Assembly: GCA_902775975.1 (NCBI GenBank)
Contig: CACYOC010000018.1
Span: 1 to 46,651, forward strand
Length of the DNA stretch: 46,651 nt
From: an uncultured Bacteroidales bacterium
GTDB taxonomy: Bacteria > Bacteroidota > Bacteroidia > Bacteroidales > Bacteroidaceae
Direction: 5' to 3'
Shown here one piece after another: positions 16,121 to 23,476 of this stretch. The translations under genes and the position numbers were made by a program. Within the stretch, counting starts at the first letter, position 1. Each line of letters begins with the position of its first letter. A model generated the notes under the pieces. It saw nothing but the letters and a program-made list of their open reading frames with translations. It searched no databases and was not told the DNA's origin.

Positions 16121-18260
16121 TGCGGCCAAGAGCCTACAGCGGACGCTGGACAGTGTCCGCAGGCAGAGCTTTCCGCAGATAGAGCACCTCATCATCGATG
16201 GTGCTTCTACTGACGATACCCTTCTCATGGCTGAAAACTACCGTCAGGACAGTCCCCATGATGTCGTTATCCAGTCAGAGCCCGACCGTGGACTTTACGA
16301 TGCGATGAACAAGGGATTGCGAAAGGCGACGGGCGACTATGTGGTCTTTCTCAATGCGGGCGACTCGTTGTATGCTGATGATACGATAGAGACGGTTGTC
16401 AAGGCGGCTGGCGAGGACTCGGCAGACCATCCTTTACCTGCTGTCATCTATGGAGATACCGCCATCACTGATGACGAAGGTCGTTTCCTGCATCTGCGCC
16501 AGCACCGACCACCGGAACAGCTCTCGTGGCTCTCGTTCCAGCAAGGCATGCTGGTTTGCCATCAGGCTTTCTATGTCAGGCGCGATGTGGCGCAGGACAT
16601 CCTTTATAATCTGGACTATCGCCACTCAGCCGATGTCGATTGGTGCATTCGCATTATGAAGGAGGCAGAGCGACAGGGACTTCCGTTAGTCAATACCCAT
16701 GCTGTGCTTGCCAATTTCGAGGAAGGCGGCAACACCACGCAGCACCATCGTGCCTCGCTGATGGAGCGTTTTCATGTGATGGGTCATCATTACGGTTATC
16801 TGACCACCTTCCTGCTGCACCTGTGGTTCGTTCTGCGTGTGATATTGTCGAAATTCGGCTGGAGCGAGGAGCGTCGCGACTTGTTGCAATCCATTCGTAA
16901 TGGTCGTGAGATGTTGCAGAGCGAGAAACTCTGGCTCATCGTCAGCCTGAGTATTCCAAGTATTTTAGCACAGTTGTCCGCCACCGTCATGTTCTTCATC
17001 GACGCTTCTATGGTAGGCCATTTAGGTGCCCAGGCGTCAGCAGCCATCGGACTGGTAGAGACTACTGGTTGGCTGATGGGCGGACTGGGCATGGCGGCAT
17101 CGATGGGTTTTTCGGTGCAGGTAGCTCATGCCATTGGCGCCAACGACCTGAAGCGAGCCAGAAGGGTGATGCGTCAGTCGCTGGTTTGTTGCTCCCTGTG
17201 GAGTATGTCCATCACCACCATCGCCATTGCTGTCAGTGGCCGTCTGCCTTACTGGTTAGGAGGTAGTGAGGAAATAGCACACGATGCGACGCTTTATTTT
17301 GTCCTGATAGGTCTGTTTGGCATATTTTACCAGTTAGAAGGGCTGGGCGCCTCCATGCTGAAGTGTTCCGGTAACATGAAGATTCCCTCCATCCTGAACA
17401 TTGGCATGTGCTTGATGGATGTCGCTTTCAACTATTTCTTTATCTATATCTGCAATTTAGGTGTGTTAGGTGCTGCGCTGGGAACGGGAGCAGCAGAGTT
17501 GATAACCGCTGCACTGATGCTTTACTTCCTGCTGTGGCGCTCGGATATGCTGTCCATTTTCGGTAAAAGCGAAAGTCGTCGTCCGTTGACGTGGCATGAC
17601 TTCAAGCCCAAGGCCGATGTCGTGCGTAATGCTTTCAACATCGGCGGTCCCGTAGGATTGAACCATGTGCTGATGGGGTCTGCTCAGATTGTCAGTACAC
17701 TCATTGTTGCGCCATTGGGCACCGTGGCTATTGCTGCCCACTCGTTGGGAATTACTGTCGAGAGCTTGTGTTATATGCCTGGTTACGGTATTGCCGAGGC
17801 TGCTACAACGCTGGTGGGACAGAGCTTCGGTGCCTCCCGACGTGATTTGTGTCGCTCGTTTGCCCGTATGTCGGCAGGACTGGGCATTGCCGTGATGACC
17901 GTCATGGGTGTTCTCATGTGGGTCTTTGCCTCAGAGCTCATGTCCATCATGACTCCTGTCGAGGAAATTATCAGCATTGGTACGGAGTGTCTGCGTATAG
18001 AAGCCTTTGCAGAACCGATGTTTGCGGCAGCCATCGTTTGTAACGGCGTCTTCGTTGGAGCTGGCGATACGCTGCGACCAGCCATTATGAATCTATTGTC
18101 CATGTGGGGTGTGCGTCTGACGCTGGCTGCTCTGCTGGCGGTTAGCTACGGTTTACCGGGTGTATGGACAGCCATGGCCATCGAACTGACCTTCCGTGGT
18201 GTCATCTTCCTTGCTCGCCTCTATCATGGTGGGTGGATGAACAGGAAAAGTACAGTATAA
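16089..18260 (+). CDS. GT2 glycosyltransferase fused to a MATE-family transporter
   Basis: One open frame of 723 residues encodes two complete-looking proteins. Residues 1 to about 255 are a GT2 (GT-A) glycosyltransferase: 'VSVVTITYNAAKSL', 'IIDGASTDDT', 'SEPDRGLYDAMNKGL', 'YVVFLNAGDSLYADDT', then 'HSADVDWCIRI'. After a linker ('EERRDLLQSIRNGREM'), residues 275-723 are a full 12-helix MATE (NorM/DinF-like) transporter: 'SIPSILAQLSATVMFFIDAS', 'MVGHLGAQASAAIG', 'GMAASMGFSVQVAHAIGAND', and in the second half 'GLNHVLMGSAQIVSTLIVAP'. MATE proteins exchange organic cations for sodium or protons and belong to the same superfamily as polysaccharide flippases. The frame is continuous and starts inside the GT4 gene. 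The fusion is unusual; whether one polypeptide is made, or an internal start at Met275 (16911) is also used, is unknown. Confidence 0.85.
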   Translation: MKVSVVTITYNAAKSLQRTLDSVRRQSFPQIEHLIIDGASTDDTLLMAENYRQDSPHDVVIQSEPDRGLYDAMNKGLRKATGDYVVFLNAGDSLYADDTIETVVKAAGEDSADHPLPAVIYGDTAITDDEGRFLHLRQHRPPEQLSWLSFQQGMLVCHQAFYVRRDVAQDILYNLDYRHSADVDWCIRIMKEAERQGLPLVNTHAVLANFEEGGNTTQHHRASLMERFHVMGHHYGYLTTFLLHLWFVLRVILSKFGWSEERRDLLQSIRNGREMLQSEKLWLIVSLSIPSILAQLSATVMFFIDASMVGHLGAQASAAIGLVETTGWLMGGLGMAASMGFSVQVAHAIGANDLKRARRVMRQSLVCCSLWSMSITTIAIAVSGRLPYWLGGSEEIAHDATLYFVLIGLFGIFYQLEGLGASMLKCSGNMKIPSILNIGMCLMDVAFNYFFIYICNLGVLGAALGTGAAELITAALMLYFLLWRSDMLSIFGKSESRRPLTWHDFKPKADVVRNAFNIGGPVGLNHVLMGSAQIVSTLIVAPLGTVAIAAHSLGITVESLCYMPGYGIAEAATTLVGQSFGASRRDLCRSFARMSAGLGIAVMTVMGVLMWVFASELMSIMTPVEEIISIGTECLRIEAFAEPMFAAAIVCNGVFVGAGDTLRPAIMNLLSMWGVRLTLAALLAVSYGLPGVWTAMAIELTFRGVIFLARLYHGGWMNRKSTV

Positions 18261-18323
18261 AGTCTCCTGAAGGGGTCGTTAAGACCGCTGAGAGGGGTCT
18301 AAGCGCAAATAATCGGAAAAAAA

Positions 18324-18355
18324 TTTGTTCAATTCAGTTTTTTGTCGTATTTTTG
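18324..18355 (+). promoter_or_regulatory. Promoter for the lipoprotein/secreted protein pair
   Basis: TTTG at 18324-18327, 20 bases, then TATTTTTG at 18348-18355; a close match to the Bacteroidetes consensus. The ATG follows at 18394. Confidence 0.65.
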
Positions 18356-18393
18356 CCGTGCGATATTTAAGTAATAATTAACAATAAACACTT

Positions 18394-19467
18394 ATGAACT
18401 CACAAAAATTATTAACTACTTTAACTACGTGTTTGGTATCTGTCCTCATGATGACTTCTTGTAGCAGCGACGATGGTGGCGGTGCTCCTGCTCCCGTGGT
18501 TACATCGCTTACAGGTATATGGTCTATCTCTAATGTTCAGGACCAGAATGGTAACGTTTCCAATATGCAGTTGGAGTTTATGTCGATGACCTATGCTCAG
18601 TATGCTCCGACGATTGGTCAGACGGCTCCGGCTACGCTCCCTGCCGATGCGTTGGCTTATAGCAAGACCACCGTCACGACGGTTAACAACTACGATCCTT
18701 ATGGTGGCTATAATAATTATGGTGGCTATAATAATTATGGCGGCTATTATCCTTACACTCCGTCACAGACTACGACCACCAAGAAATACACCAAGGAGGT
18801 GGGTTATTACACAACCTCCAATGCCACGGGCATTGACAAGCTGCACCTCTATCCTCAGGTCGTGCTGACCAGTACTGATGGCATGACTTGGTATAACGAT
18901 GGCGGCAGCTCTGCAGCTATGTCTGAACTCTCTTACACGGTGAATGCCTCACAGCTCATCTTCCATCTGCCCGACTTGACCAATCAGGTTTGGGCAAGAG
19001 GTGCTGGCGGTGGCGGTAGCTCTCCCACGCCTACAAACGCTGTTTCTGGTGTCTGGCAGACCACTACTCAAGACCAGATGGGTAACAGCGTTACGCAGCA
19101 GCTGGAGCTCACGACCACTGCTTATACACAGTATGCAGCAGCTATCGGCCTGCCTATTCCTGCAGGTGTTTCTTCTACCTCGTTGGCCTATGTCAAGACG
19201 GCAGTGACCACCCAGGGTTGGAGCAGCTATAGCCAGACCAAGACTTATGCCCGAGAGATAGGCTTCTATACGACGGCTAACTTAGGAGGTTCGAACAAAC
19301 TGATTCTCAATGCACAGGTCTGCCAGAAGAGTGACAATGGCACTCAGTATGTGGTAGATACCAGCGTGCAGCCTACTCAGTCTGAATACAGCTATGCGGT
19401 GGCAGGCACTCAGATGACGTTCTACCTGCCAGACTTGTCAACGCAGCTGTGGTCGAAGATTCGTTAA
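18394..19467 (+). CDS. Lipoprotein with a tandemly duplicated domain
   Basis: No known family is recognised. The 357-residue protein has a lipoprotein signal ending 'SVLMMTSCSSDDGGG' (lipidated Cys at about 23). Two copies of a domain of about 150 residues follow, near 38-205 and 215-357. Each has a 'G(I/V)W' start with 'QDQxGN', an 'AYxKTxVTT' segment, 'GYYTT/GFYTT', and ends 'FHLPDLTNQVW' or 'FYLPDLSTQLW'. Copy 1 alone carries a Gly/Tyr/Asn insertion ('YGGYNNYGGYNNYGGYYPY'), encoded by an 18-base tandem repeat near 18699-18752. A Gly/Ser linker ('GAGGGGSSPTPT') joins the copies. It is probably surface-exposed or periplasmic. The next gene follows after 21 bases. Confidence 0.75.
   Translation: MNSQKLLTTLTTCLVSVLMMTSCSSDDGGGAPAPVVTSLTGIWSISNVQDQNGNVSNMQLEFMSMTYAQYAPTIGQTAPATLPADALAYSKTTVTTVNNYDPYGGYNNYGGYNNYGGYYPYTPSQTTTTKKYTKEVGYYTTSNATGIDKLHLYPQVVLTSTDGMTWYNDGGSSAAMSELSYTVNASQLIFHLPDLTNQVWARGAGGGGSSPTPTNAVSGVWQTTTQDQMGNSVTQQLELTTTAYTQYAAAIGLPIPAGVSSTSLAYVKTAVTTQGWSSYSQTKTYAREIGFYTTANLGGSNKLILNAQVCQKSDNGTQYVVDTSVQPTQSEYSYAVAGTQMTFYLPDLSTQLWSKIR
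18699..18752 (+). repeat. 18-base tandem repeat coding for Gly-Tyr-Asn units
   Basis: Three near-identical copies of TATGGTGGCTATAATAAT, the third diverging. They encode YGGYNN units in the lipoprotein and could change copy number by slippage without breaking the frame. Confidence 0.7.
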
Positions 19468-19488
19468 TAATATAATAAGTATTAGAAC

Positions 19489-21606
19489 GTGAAGAGAACC
19501 CTCATGTTAGCAGCGGGCATTTTGTGCTCGCTGCTCTCGATACAAGCATTCAACGTTACTTACACCACGGTCAACAAACCTGACGGTTGGGGTGAGATGA
19601 CGGCGTATGCGGGCAGTTTTGTCCCTTCGGGTTCTCCTGTGCCCTTGGGAACCAGCGTGACGTTCTCAGCGCCTGGTGGCAACTGCTATGCCGTCGATTG
19701 GTATGTCAACGACGTGAAGGCACCGAAGGCAACGGGTTTCACGTTCAAGGTCACCGTTACGGACAACGTCCATGTGGAAGCCCGTTACCGTGAGGCTTAT
19801 AAGTTTATCTTCAAGGACACTCCTTACGTTCGCTATGCCGATGCGATGGGCTATGTCACGCTGCCTCCCAACTACTATCATAACGACTATGTGTTGGAGA
19901 AGGGTACGGGCCATACGGTCGATTACTGGACGGGCAGCAACGGTAAAACCTATCCTGTAGATACTACGCCGGAGGATAACCAGTGGTATCGCGACTTGCT
20001 GACAGAAGATGTGGTGCTGACGCCTCACTATGTACCGAACGGTAAGAGCGTTGGCGACAGCACTGTCAACGTCACGTGGCGTTTCGACCAGCCTGGCCAA
20101 GGACTGCTGCTGCGCAATATGAAGGCGAGGGCTCCTTTCGTGCAGACTACTGTCTTCCAAGGTCAACGTACTGATGTAGTGATGACCATTGATGCTACAC
20201 AAGGCCGCATCGATAACTTTAATAATGGCGACTGGAGCAAGTCCTACATTCCTGCTTCCGTGAGTGCTGGGACGCACCTGACGCTGCCTTCTCTTTACGG
20301 TACGAGTTTCAGGTTGCTGACGACAGCGCCTCTCACTTCCCAGACGACGATAGGCGGAAAGTCTGACTATACCACGGTGAAGTTGGCTGAGGACGTCTAT
20401 GAGTCTTTGTTGTACTGCTATGCCGCCAGTGATTCTGTCGATATGTCGATAGGAGAGGACATTGGCCTCATCAGCATCACGGCGTGCTTCCCTGGAAGCA
20501 TCAATACGCTGAAGTGGTGGCCTCATATCCGGTGGGCAGAGACAACTATCGGCACCGCTTGGAAGACTGGCGAGGCTGGCGGCTTGCTGAGTCACATGAG
20601 CGACATTGCCAACAACGGTCAATTACGCATCACACCCAGCGCCAGCGACACGCTGACGTCATTGATTGAGATGCCGCAGGTCTTCAATGCCCAGCGGTAT
20701 ATGTCGGTTGATTTCGAGGTGGCTGACGGCTATGCCTTCCTGCTGGAATCTGCTGAAGTGCCCTTTGTCCCTGTGGTGCTCAACAACCCGAATGCCAATA
20801 TCCTTTCCGCATTATGGGTGGAAGATGCCTTGGGACAGCGCATCGACTCTCTTTTCCAGAAACGGAAGGCCAACGTGATGAACTACGACTCGCTGTCGTA
20901 TTCCGTACCGGCCGACCAAAACCTTACGAAGTATCTGCAAGGCAAGGTGACGATGAAGTTTTTTGTTTTCGGTACTGCTGCTGACTATCGCTTGGGTTAC
21001 CCCATTTCCATCAGCGGCAGGCTCTTCCAGCGCATCGCCTTCCCACAGGACAGCCAGTGGATGCCTTTCCTTGTGGGTAGCGGCATCGACTTCGACGATG
21101 CTTCTCTGCGCCAGGTGGACGTCTATGAAATCGTGGGTGTTCGTGAGCGACAGAAATTAGTCACGAAGGTCCCCGTCGAAGAATGTCCGCCGGGAACTGT
21201 CATTCTGCTGCATGCCCCGCAGCCCGGCTCAGTCTATTATGTGCCGGTGACCCGTTGTGACGATGCTTTCGACCCAGGACTTAATATGCTCAAGATTTCT
21301 GACGGCACTGTGACGGGCGATGCCATGCGCTATGTCTTTGACGTAAAAGACGGCAAACCCGTGTTCGTGCTTTCCACCGAAGGTGCTGTGATTCCTGAGG
21401 GCGACTTCTATTTGGAGTGTGATCTGATAACCACTCCCACTGTACTTTACCTCAACGAGGGTGATGTGCCCTCCGGTATTGCTGACGTTAGCGATGACCG
21501 CAAGGGCGCTTCTGCCATGCCGCGTCGCATTGTCAAGAATGGTCGCGTCTATATCCTCAAGGCCGACGGAAGCCTTTACAATATGGCTGGTGCTCAGGTC
21601 AGATAA
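19489..21606 (+). CDS. Large secreted protein of unknown function
   Basis: The 705-residue protein starts at GTG 19489, with a signal peptide (MKRTLMLAAGILCSLLSIQA). The N-terminal part holds two repeat-like segments around 'GNCYAVDWYVNDVKA' and 'VEARYREAYKF', resembling the divergent InlB-type beta repeats of Bacteroidetes exoproteins. The middle is beta-rich with no motif I know. The end, 'RRIVKNGRVYILKADGSLYN', resembles the short C-terminal segment common on secreted Prevotella and Bacteroides proteins ('I.KNGKxYI...G..YN..G'). It is probably co-transcribed with the preceding lipoprotein and may act with it at the surface. Confidence 0.6.
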   Translation: MKRTLMLAAGILCSLLSIQAFNVTYTTVNKPDGWGEMTAYAGSFVPSGSPVPLGTSVTFSAPGGNCYAVDWYVNDVKAPKATGFTFKVTVTDNVHVEARYREAYKFIFKDTPYVRYADAMGYVTLPPNYYHNDYVLEKGTGHTVDYWTGSNGKTYPVDTTPEDNQWYRDLLTEDVVLTPHYVPNGKSVGDSTVNVTWRFDQPGQGLLLRNMKARAPFVQTTVFQGQRTDVVMTIDATQGRIDNFNNGDWSKSYIPASVSAGTHLTLPSLYGTSFRLLTTAPLTSQTTIGGKSDYTTVKLAEDVYESLLYCYAASDSVDMSIGEDIGLISITACFPGSINTLKWWPHIRWAETTIGTAWKTGEAGGLLSHMSDIANNGQLRITPSASDTLTSLIEMPQVFNAQRYMSVDFEVADGYAFLLESAEVPFVPVVLNNPNANILSALWVEDALGQRIDSLFQKRKANVMNYDSLSYSVPADQNLTKYLQGKVTMKFFVFGTAADYRLGYPISISGRLFQRIAFPQDSQWMPFLVGSGIDFDDASLRQVDVYEIVGVRERQKLVTKVPVEECPPGTVILLHAPQPGSVYYVPVTRCDDAFDPGLNMLKISDGTVTGDAMRYVFDVKDGKPVFVLSTEGAVIPEGDFYLECDLITTPTVLYLNEGDVPSGIADVSDDRKGASAMPRRIVKNGRVYILKADGSLYNMAGAQVR

Positions 21607-21644
21607 GACGGCTTAGCACCTCTCTTTTACCCTTTCGTAACCAA

Positions 21645-21686
21645 CAAAAAAATAGTGCAGCCTACGAACCAATCGCCGGCTGCACT
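21645..21686 (-). terminator. Intrinsic terminator of small RNA B
   Basis: On the minus strand AGTGCAGCC pairs with GGCTGCACT (9 bp) around a 15-base loop, followed by ATTTTTTT. Confidence 0.75.
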
Positions 21687-21870
21687 CAAATTATCAATAA
21701 CTAAAAACTTTTGCTTTCGTTTTAATTACCTTAATTTACTAACACCTTAAAAACTAACTAAAAACTTACTAACTAAACCAAAACTTTTTACTAACTTAAA
21801 AACTAACTATCTATTATGTTATCCTTTCAGCAATCTCTTTTGCCTTAAAACCCTATTAGGTTTCTTTTTC
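21645..21870 (-). ncRNA. Predicted small RNA B (about 225 nt)
   Basis: The minus strand has TACCTTTGCATC (-7 at 21883-21876, TTG of a -33 near 21906-21904) with no ATG in the predicted transcript. The body is TTAGTTAGTTTTTAA-like repeats, contains 'GTTTTTAGTTATTG' shared with RNA A, and ends in a strong terminator at 21645-21686. It lies just downstream of rsmA on the same strand, so a processed 3' UTR is an alternative, but the separate promoter argues for an independent gene. Boundaries are inferred. Confidence 0.5.
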
Positions 21871-21875
21871 TGATG

Positions 21876-21906
21876 CAAAGGTACGACAAATATAGAAACG
21901 CTCCAA
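21876..21906 (-). promoter_or_regulatory. Promoter of small RNA B
   Basis: The minus strand reads TTG, about 20 bases, then TACCTTTG at 21883-21876, followed by CATC, as in RNA A. Confidence 0.6.
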
Positions 21907-21943
21907 CATTTCTACTCTTTTTTCACGAAAATAAGTCTTATTC

Positions 21944-21957
21944 TTGATGCAAATCAA
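21944..21957. promoter_or_regulatory. CRP/FNR-like dyad upstream of small RNA B
   Basis: TTGA-TGCAAA-TCAA, an exact TTGATnnnnATCAA match, starting 68 bases upstream of the -7 element. It overlaps the rsmA stop codon. Just beyond it (21964-21977) lies GTGTCCGCACACAC, aligning with the second dyad upstream of RNA A. Confidence 0.5.
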
Positions 21958-22871
21958 GGGTTTGTGTCCGCACACACATCATTTGTGCTCGTAAACAGCT
22001 CTTTCTCTACCAAGTTGGTCAACTCTACAAACTGACTGATAGACAACTGCTCAGGACGAAGTGTCATAAACGGATGCTGAAACAGCTCCGAGCGCTGCCC
22101 TTCCGCTGCTTCGTAGCCGCGTCCGAACAACTGTTTCAGCGATACGCGCAACATCTTGCGGCGCTGGTTGAACACCGTTTTTACCACGCGCTTGAATAGC
22201 TGTTCGTCGCATCCCAAGTGCTGCACGTCGTTGCGTGTCATGCGGATGACGGCACTCTGCACCTTGGGGGGAGGGTTGAAGACGGAGGGTTCGACGGTAA
22301 AGAGATATTCCACGTTGTACCAGGCCTGAATCAACACCGACAGGATGCCATACTGTTTGTTGCCCGGCTTAGAAGCCATGCGCACAGCCACCTCATGCTG
22401 AATCATTCCCGTGCAGCAAGGGATGAGGTCGCGATTGTCGAGCATCTTGAAGAAAATCTGCGACGAGATGTCGTAAGGGTAGTTGCCAGTGAGCACGAAC
22501 TGCCCGCCATCGAACAACTGGTGCAAGTCCATCCGCAGGAAGTCGCCTTCGATGATGGGGGATTCGGAGAATTCGGGGGTATGGGGGTGCGGAGAGGCGG
22601 GGGTACGAGAAGTGTTTTCTTCGGACGCGTTCTCATATTCACGGAACAGCGTTCCTTTCAGGTATGCAACACTCTCGCGGTCGATCTCCACCACCTTCAG
22701 TGGTCGTGGCTTTTTCACGAGAAACTGCGTCATCACACCCATTCCTGGGCCTACTTCCAGAACGGGCAGGTCGCTATAAGGCTCATCCACCGTGTCGGCA
22801 ATGCGCTTCGCTATCGTGAGGTCAGTCAGGAAGTGCTGACCCAGGTTCTTCTTCGGACGTACTTGCTTCAT
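21954..22871 (-). CDS. rsmA: 16S rRNA (adenine(1518)-N(6)/adenine(1519)-N(6))-dimethyltransferase
   Basis: RsmA (KsgA) dimethylates two adjacent adenines near the 3' end of 16S rRNA using S-adenosylmethionine. I start at the ATG at 22871 (MKQVRPKKNLGQHFL, 305 residues), because the longer frame to 22910 begins upstream of the promoter element at 22888-22895. Motifs are 'KKNLGQHFLTD', SAM-binding 'VLEVGPGMGVMTQFL', 'KVVEIDRESVAYL', catalytic 'NYPYDISSQIF' (N-x-P-Y), and the C-terminal 'FNQRRKMLRVSLK'. A proline-rich insertion of about 20 residues ('TPASPHPHTPEFSESP') sits before 'IEGDFL'. The C-terminal residues 'DVCADTNP' are encoded by sequence that also holds the regulatory dyads of small RNA B. 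Confidence 0.92.
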   Translation of the reverse strand: MKQVRPKKNLGQHFLTDLTIAKRIADTVDEPYSDLPVLEVGPGMGVMTQFLVKKPRPLKVVEIDRESVAYLKGTLFREYENASEENTSRTPASPHPHTPEFSESPIIEGDFLRMDLHQLFDGGQFVLTGNYPYDISSQIFFKMLDNRDLIPCCTGMIQHEVAVRMASKPGNKQYGILSVLIQAWYNVEYLFTVEPSVFNPPPKVQSAVIRMTRNDVQHLGCDEQLFKRVVKTVFNQRRKMLRVSLKQLFGRGYEAAEGQRSELFQHPFMTLRPEQLSISQFVELTNLVEKELFTSTNDVCADTNP

Positions 22872-22887
22872 GCTTGCTTTTTCGCTG

Positions 22888-22895
22888 CAAAAATA
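22888..22895 (-). promoter_or_regulatory. Predicted -7 element for rsmA
   Basis: The minus strand reads TATTTTTG, 17 bases upstream of the ATG at 22871, giving a very short leader. Confidence 0.5.
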
Positions 22896-22910
22896 CAAAA
22901 TATGTTGCAT

Positions 22911-23257
22911 ACAACCAACACTTTTTTTAAAAATGTTGTTATTTCCAACGGAATTTGCAAATCATCCTCCCATGCGTCCCTTGTGAGTTGGAATCTGCAA
23001 ATCTTACGGGTGAAACTGAGAAGAAACAGACAGGATGAAAGCGAATACCGTATTTGCTATGAGGAAGTGCCGTTGTCGCAGGGTGCGCAAACGGCTTTCG
23101 ACGGGGGAGAAGACGTATTTCGGCGGGTGGGAGAAGGGCTCTCATTTATTTTTAGCGGCCGCTACGTTTATTTTTGGCGGCAGCTAAAAATATTCACGGC
23201 GGCCGCCAAAAATGAATTTAGCGCCCGCCGTGAACCTATTTTTAATTGAATACCTGT
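22911..23257. other. Gene-poor stretch between rsmA and the small-protein gene
   Basis: No gene is supported here. It holds a direct repeat around 'GAATTTGCAAATC' and 'GAATCTGCAAATC' (about 22960-23000), a stretch open in more than one frame but without family resemblance, and the GC-rich interleaved palindromes at 23146-23246. Confidence 0.5.
23146..23246. repeat. Cluster of interleaved GC-rich palindromes
   Basis: Within 100 bases there are at least three overlapping inverted repeats: TTTTTAGC/GCTAAAAA (8 bp), TTTTTGGCGGC/GCCGCCAAAAA (11 bp, perfect) and TTCACGGCGG/CCGCCGTGAA (10 bp, perfect), plus the palindrome AGCGGCCGCT. Arms alternate (a-b-a'-c-b'-c'), so the hairpins exclude one another. 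It lies in the probable 3' region of the small-protein mRNA. Confidence 0.7.
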
Positions 23258-23350
23258 TTACTTGGTAAGTACCTTTGCGTTCTTGCAAATGTACATAGCC
23301 TCTGCGGCTGCTACGGCCTCAACGGCCAGTGAAATCATTGCTAACATCAT
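23258..23350 (-). CDS. 30-residue small membrane-like protein
   Basis: A 30-codon frame starts at the ATG at 23350 and stops with TAA at 23260-23258. It begins MMLAMISLAVEAVAAAEAMY and ends ICKNAKVLTK: a hydrophobic, alanine-rich helix with two glutamates, then a short basic tail, so a single membrane or membrane-surface helix is likely. It is supported by a ribosome binding site (GAGAAAGGA, about 8 bases before the ATG), a clear promoter (TACCTTTG at 23415-23408) and a leader of about 50 bases. The promoter carries an operator-like dyad and a CRP/FNR-like site. I recognise no family; it could be a regulatory or stress peptide. Confidence 0.6.
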   Translation of the reverse strand: MMLAMISLAVEAVAAAEAMYICKNAKVLTK

Positions 23351-23407
23351 AATTTTTTCCTTTCTCAATCTTTAATTGTTATCCTTGTCTTTTTCTTTTT
23401 GACGATG

Positions 23408-23437
23408 CAAAGGTACACTGTTTTCGTTAACAGTGTA
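23408..23437 (-). promoter_or_regulatory. Promoter with overlapping operator-like dyad for the small protein
   Basis: The minus strand reads TACCTTTGCATC from 23415. A perfect inverted repeat, TACACTG-N10-CAGTGTA (23414-23437), covers the -7 edge and the spacer, a position where a bound repressor would block transcription. Confidence 0.55.
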
Positions 23438-23476
23438 TCGTTTTGGGGTCACTTTTCGCCAAAAACGGACATTTCT

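Noticed and set aside
16089-18260. Sequencing error joining two genes (GT2 and MATE)
   Set aside because: Both domains are complete and in frame, with a plausible charged linker and no duplicated or missing motif at the junction. It cannot be excluded, so resequencing is listed as a check.
19666-20622. 318-residue minus-strand frame opposite the secreted protein
   Set aside because: Arg/His-rich translation typical of an antisense shadow; the plus-strand gene has a signal peptide and a coherent composition.
23146-23246. Possible CRISPR array or attachment site
   Set aside because: The arms are nested palindromes of unequal spacing with no regular repeat-spacer pattern, and there are no cas or integrase genes.
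22218-23249. 343-residue plus-strand open frame across rsmA and the gap
   Set aside because: It is antisense to the well-supported rsmA gene, has no recognisable motif and runs through the GC-rich palindromes. rsmA motifs account for the region.
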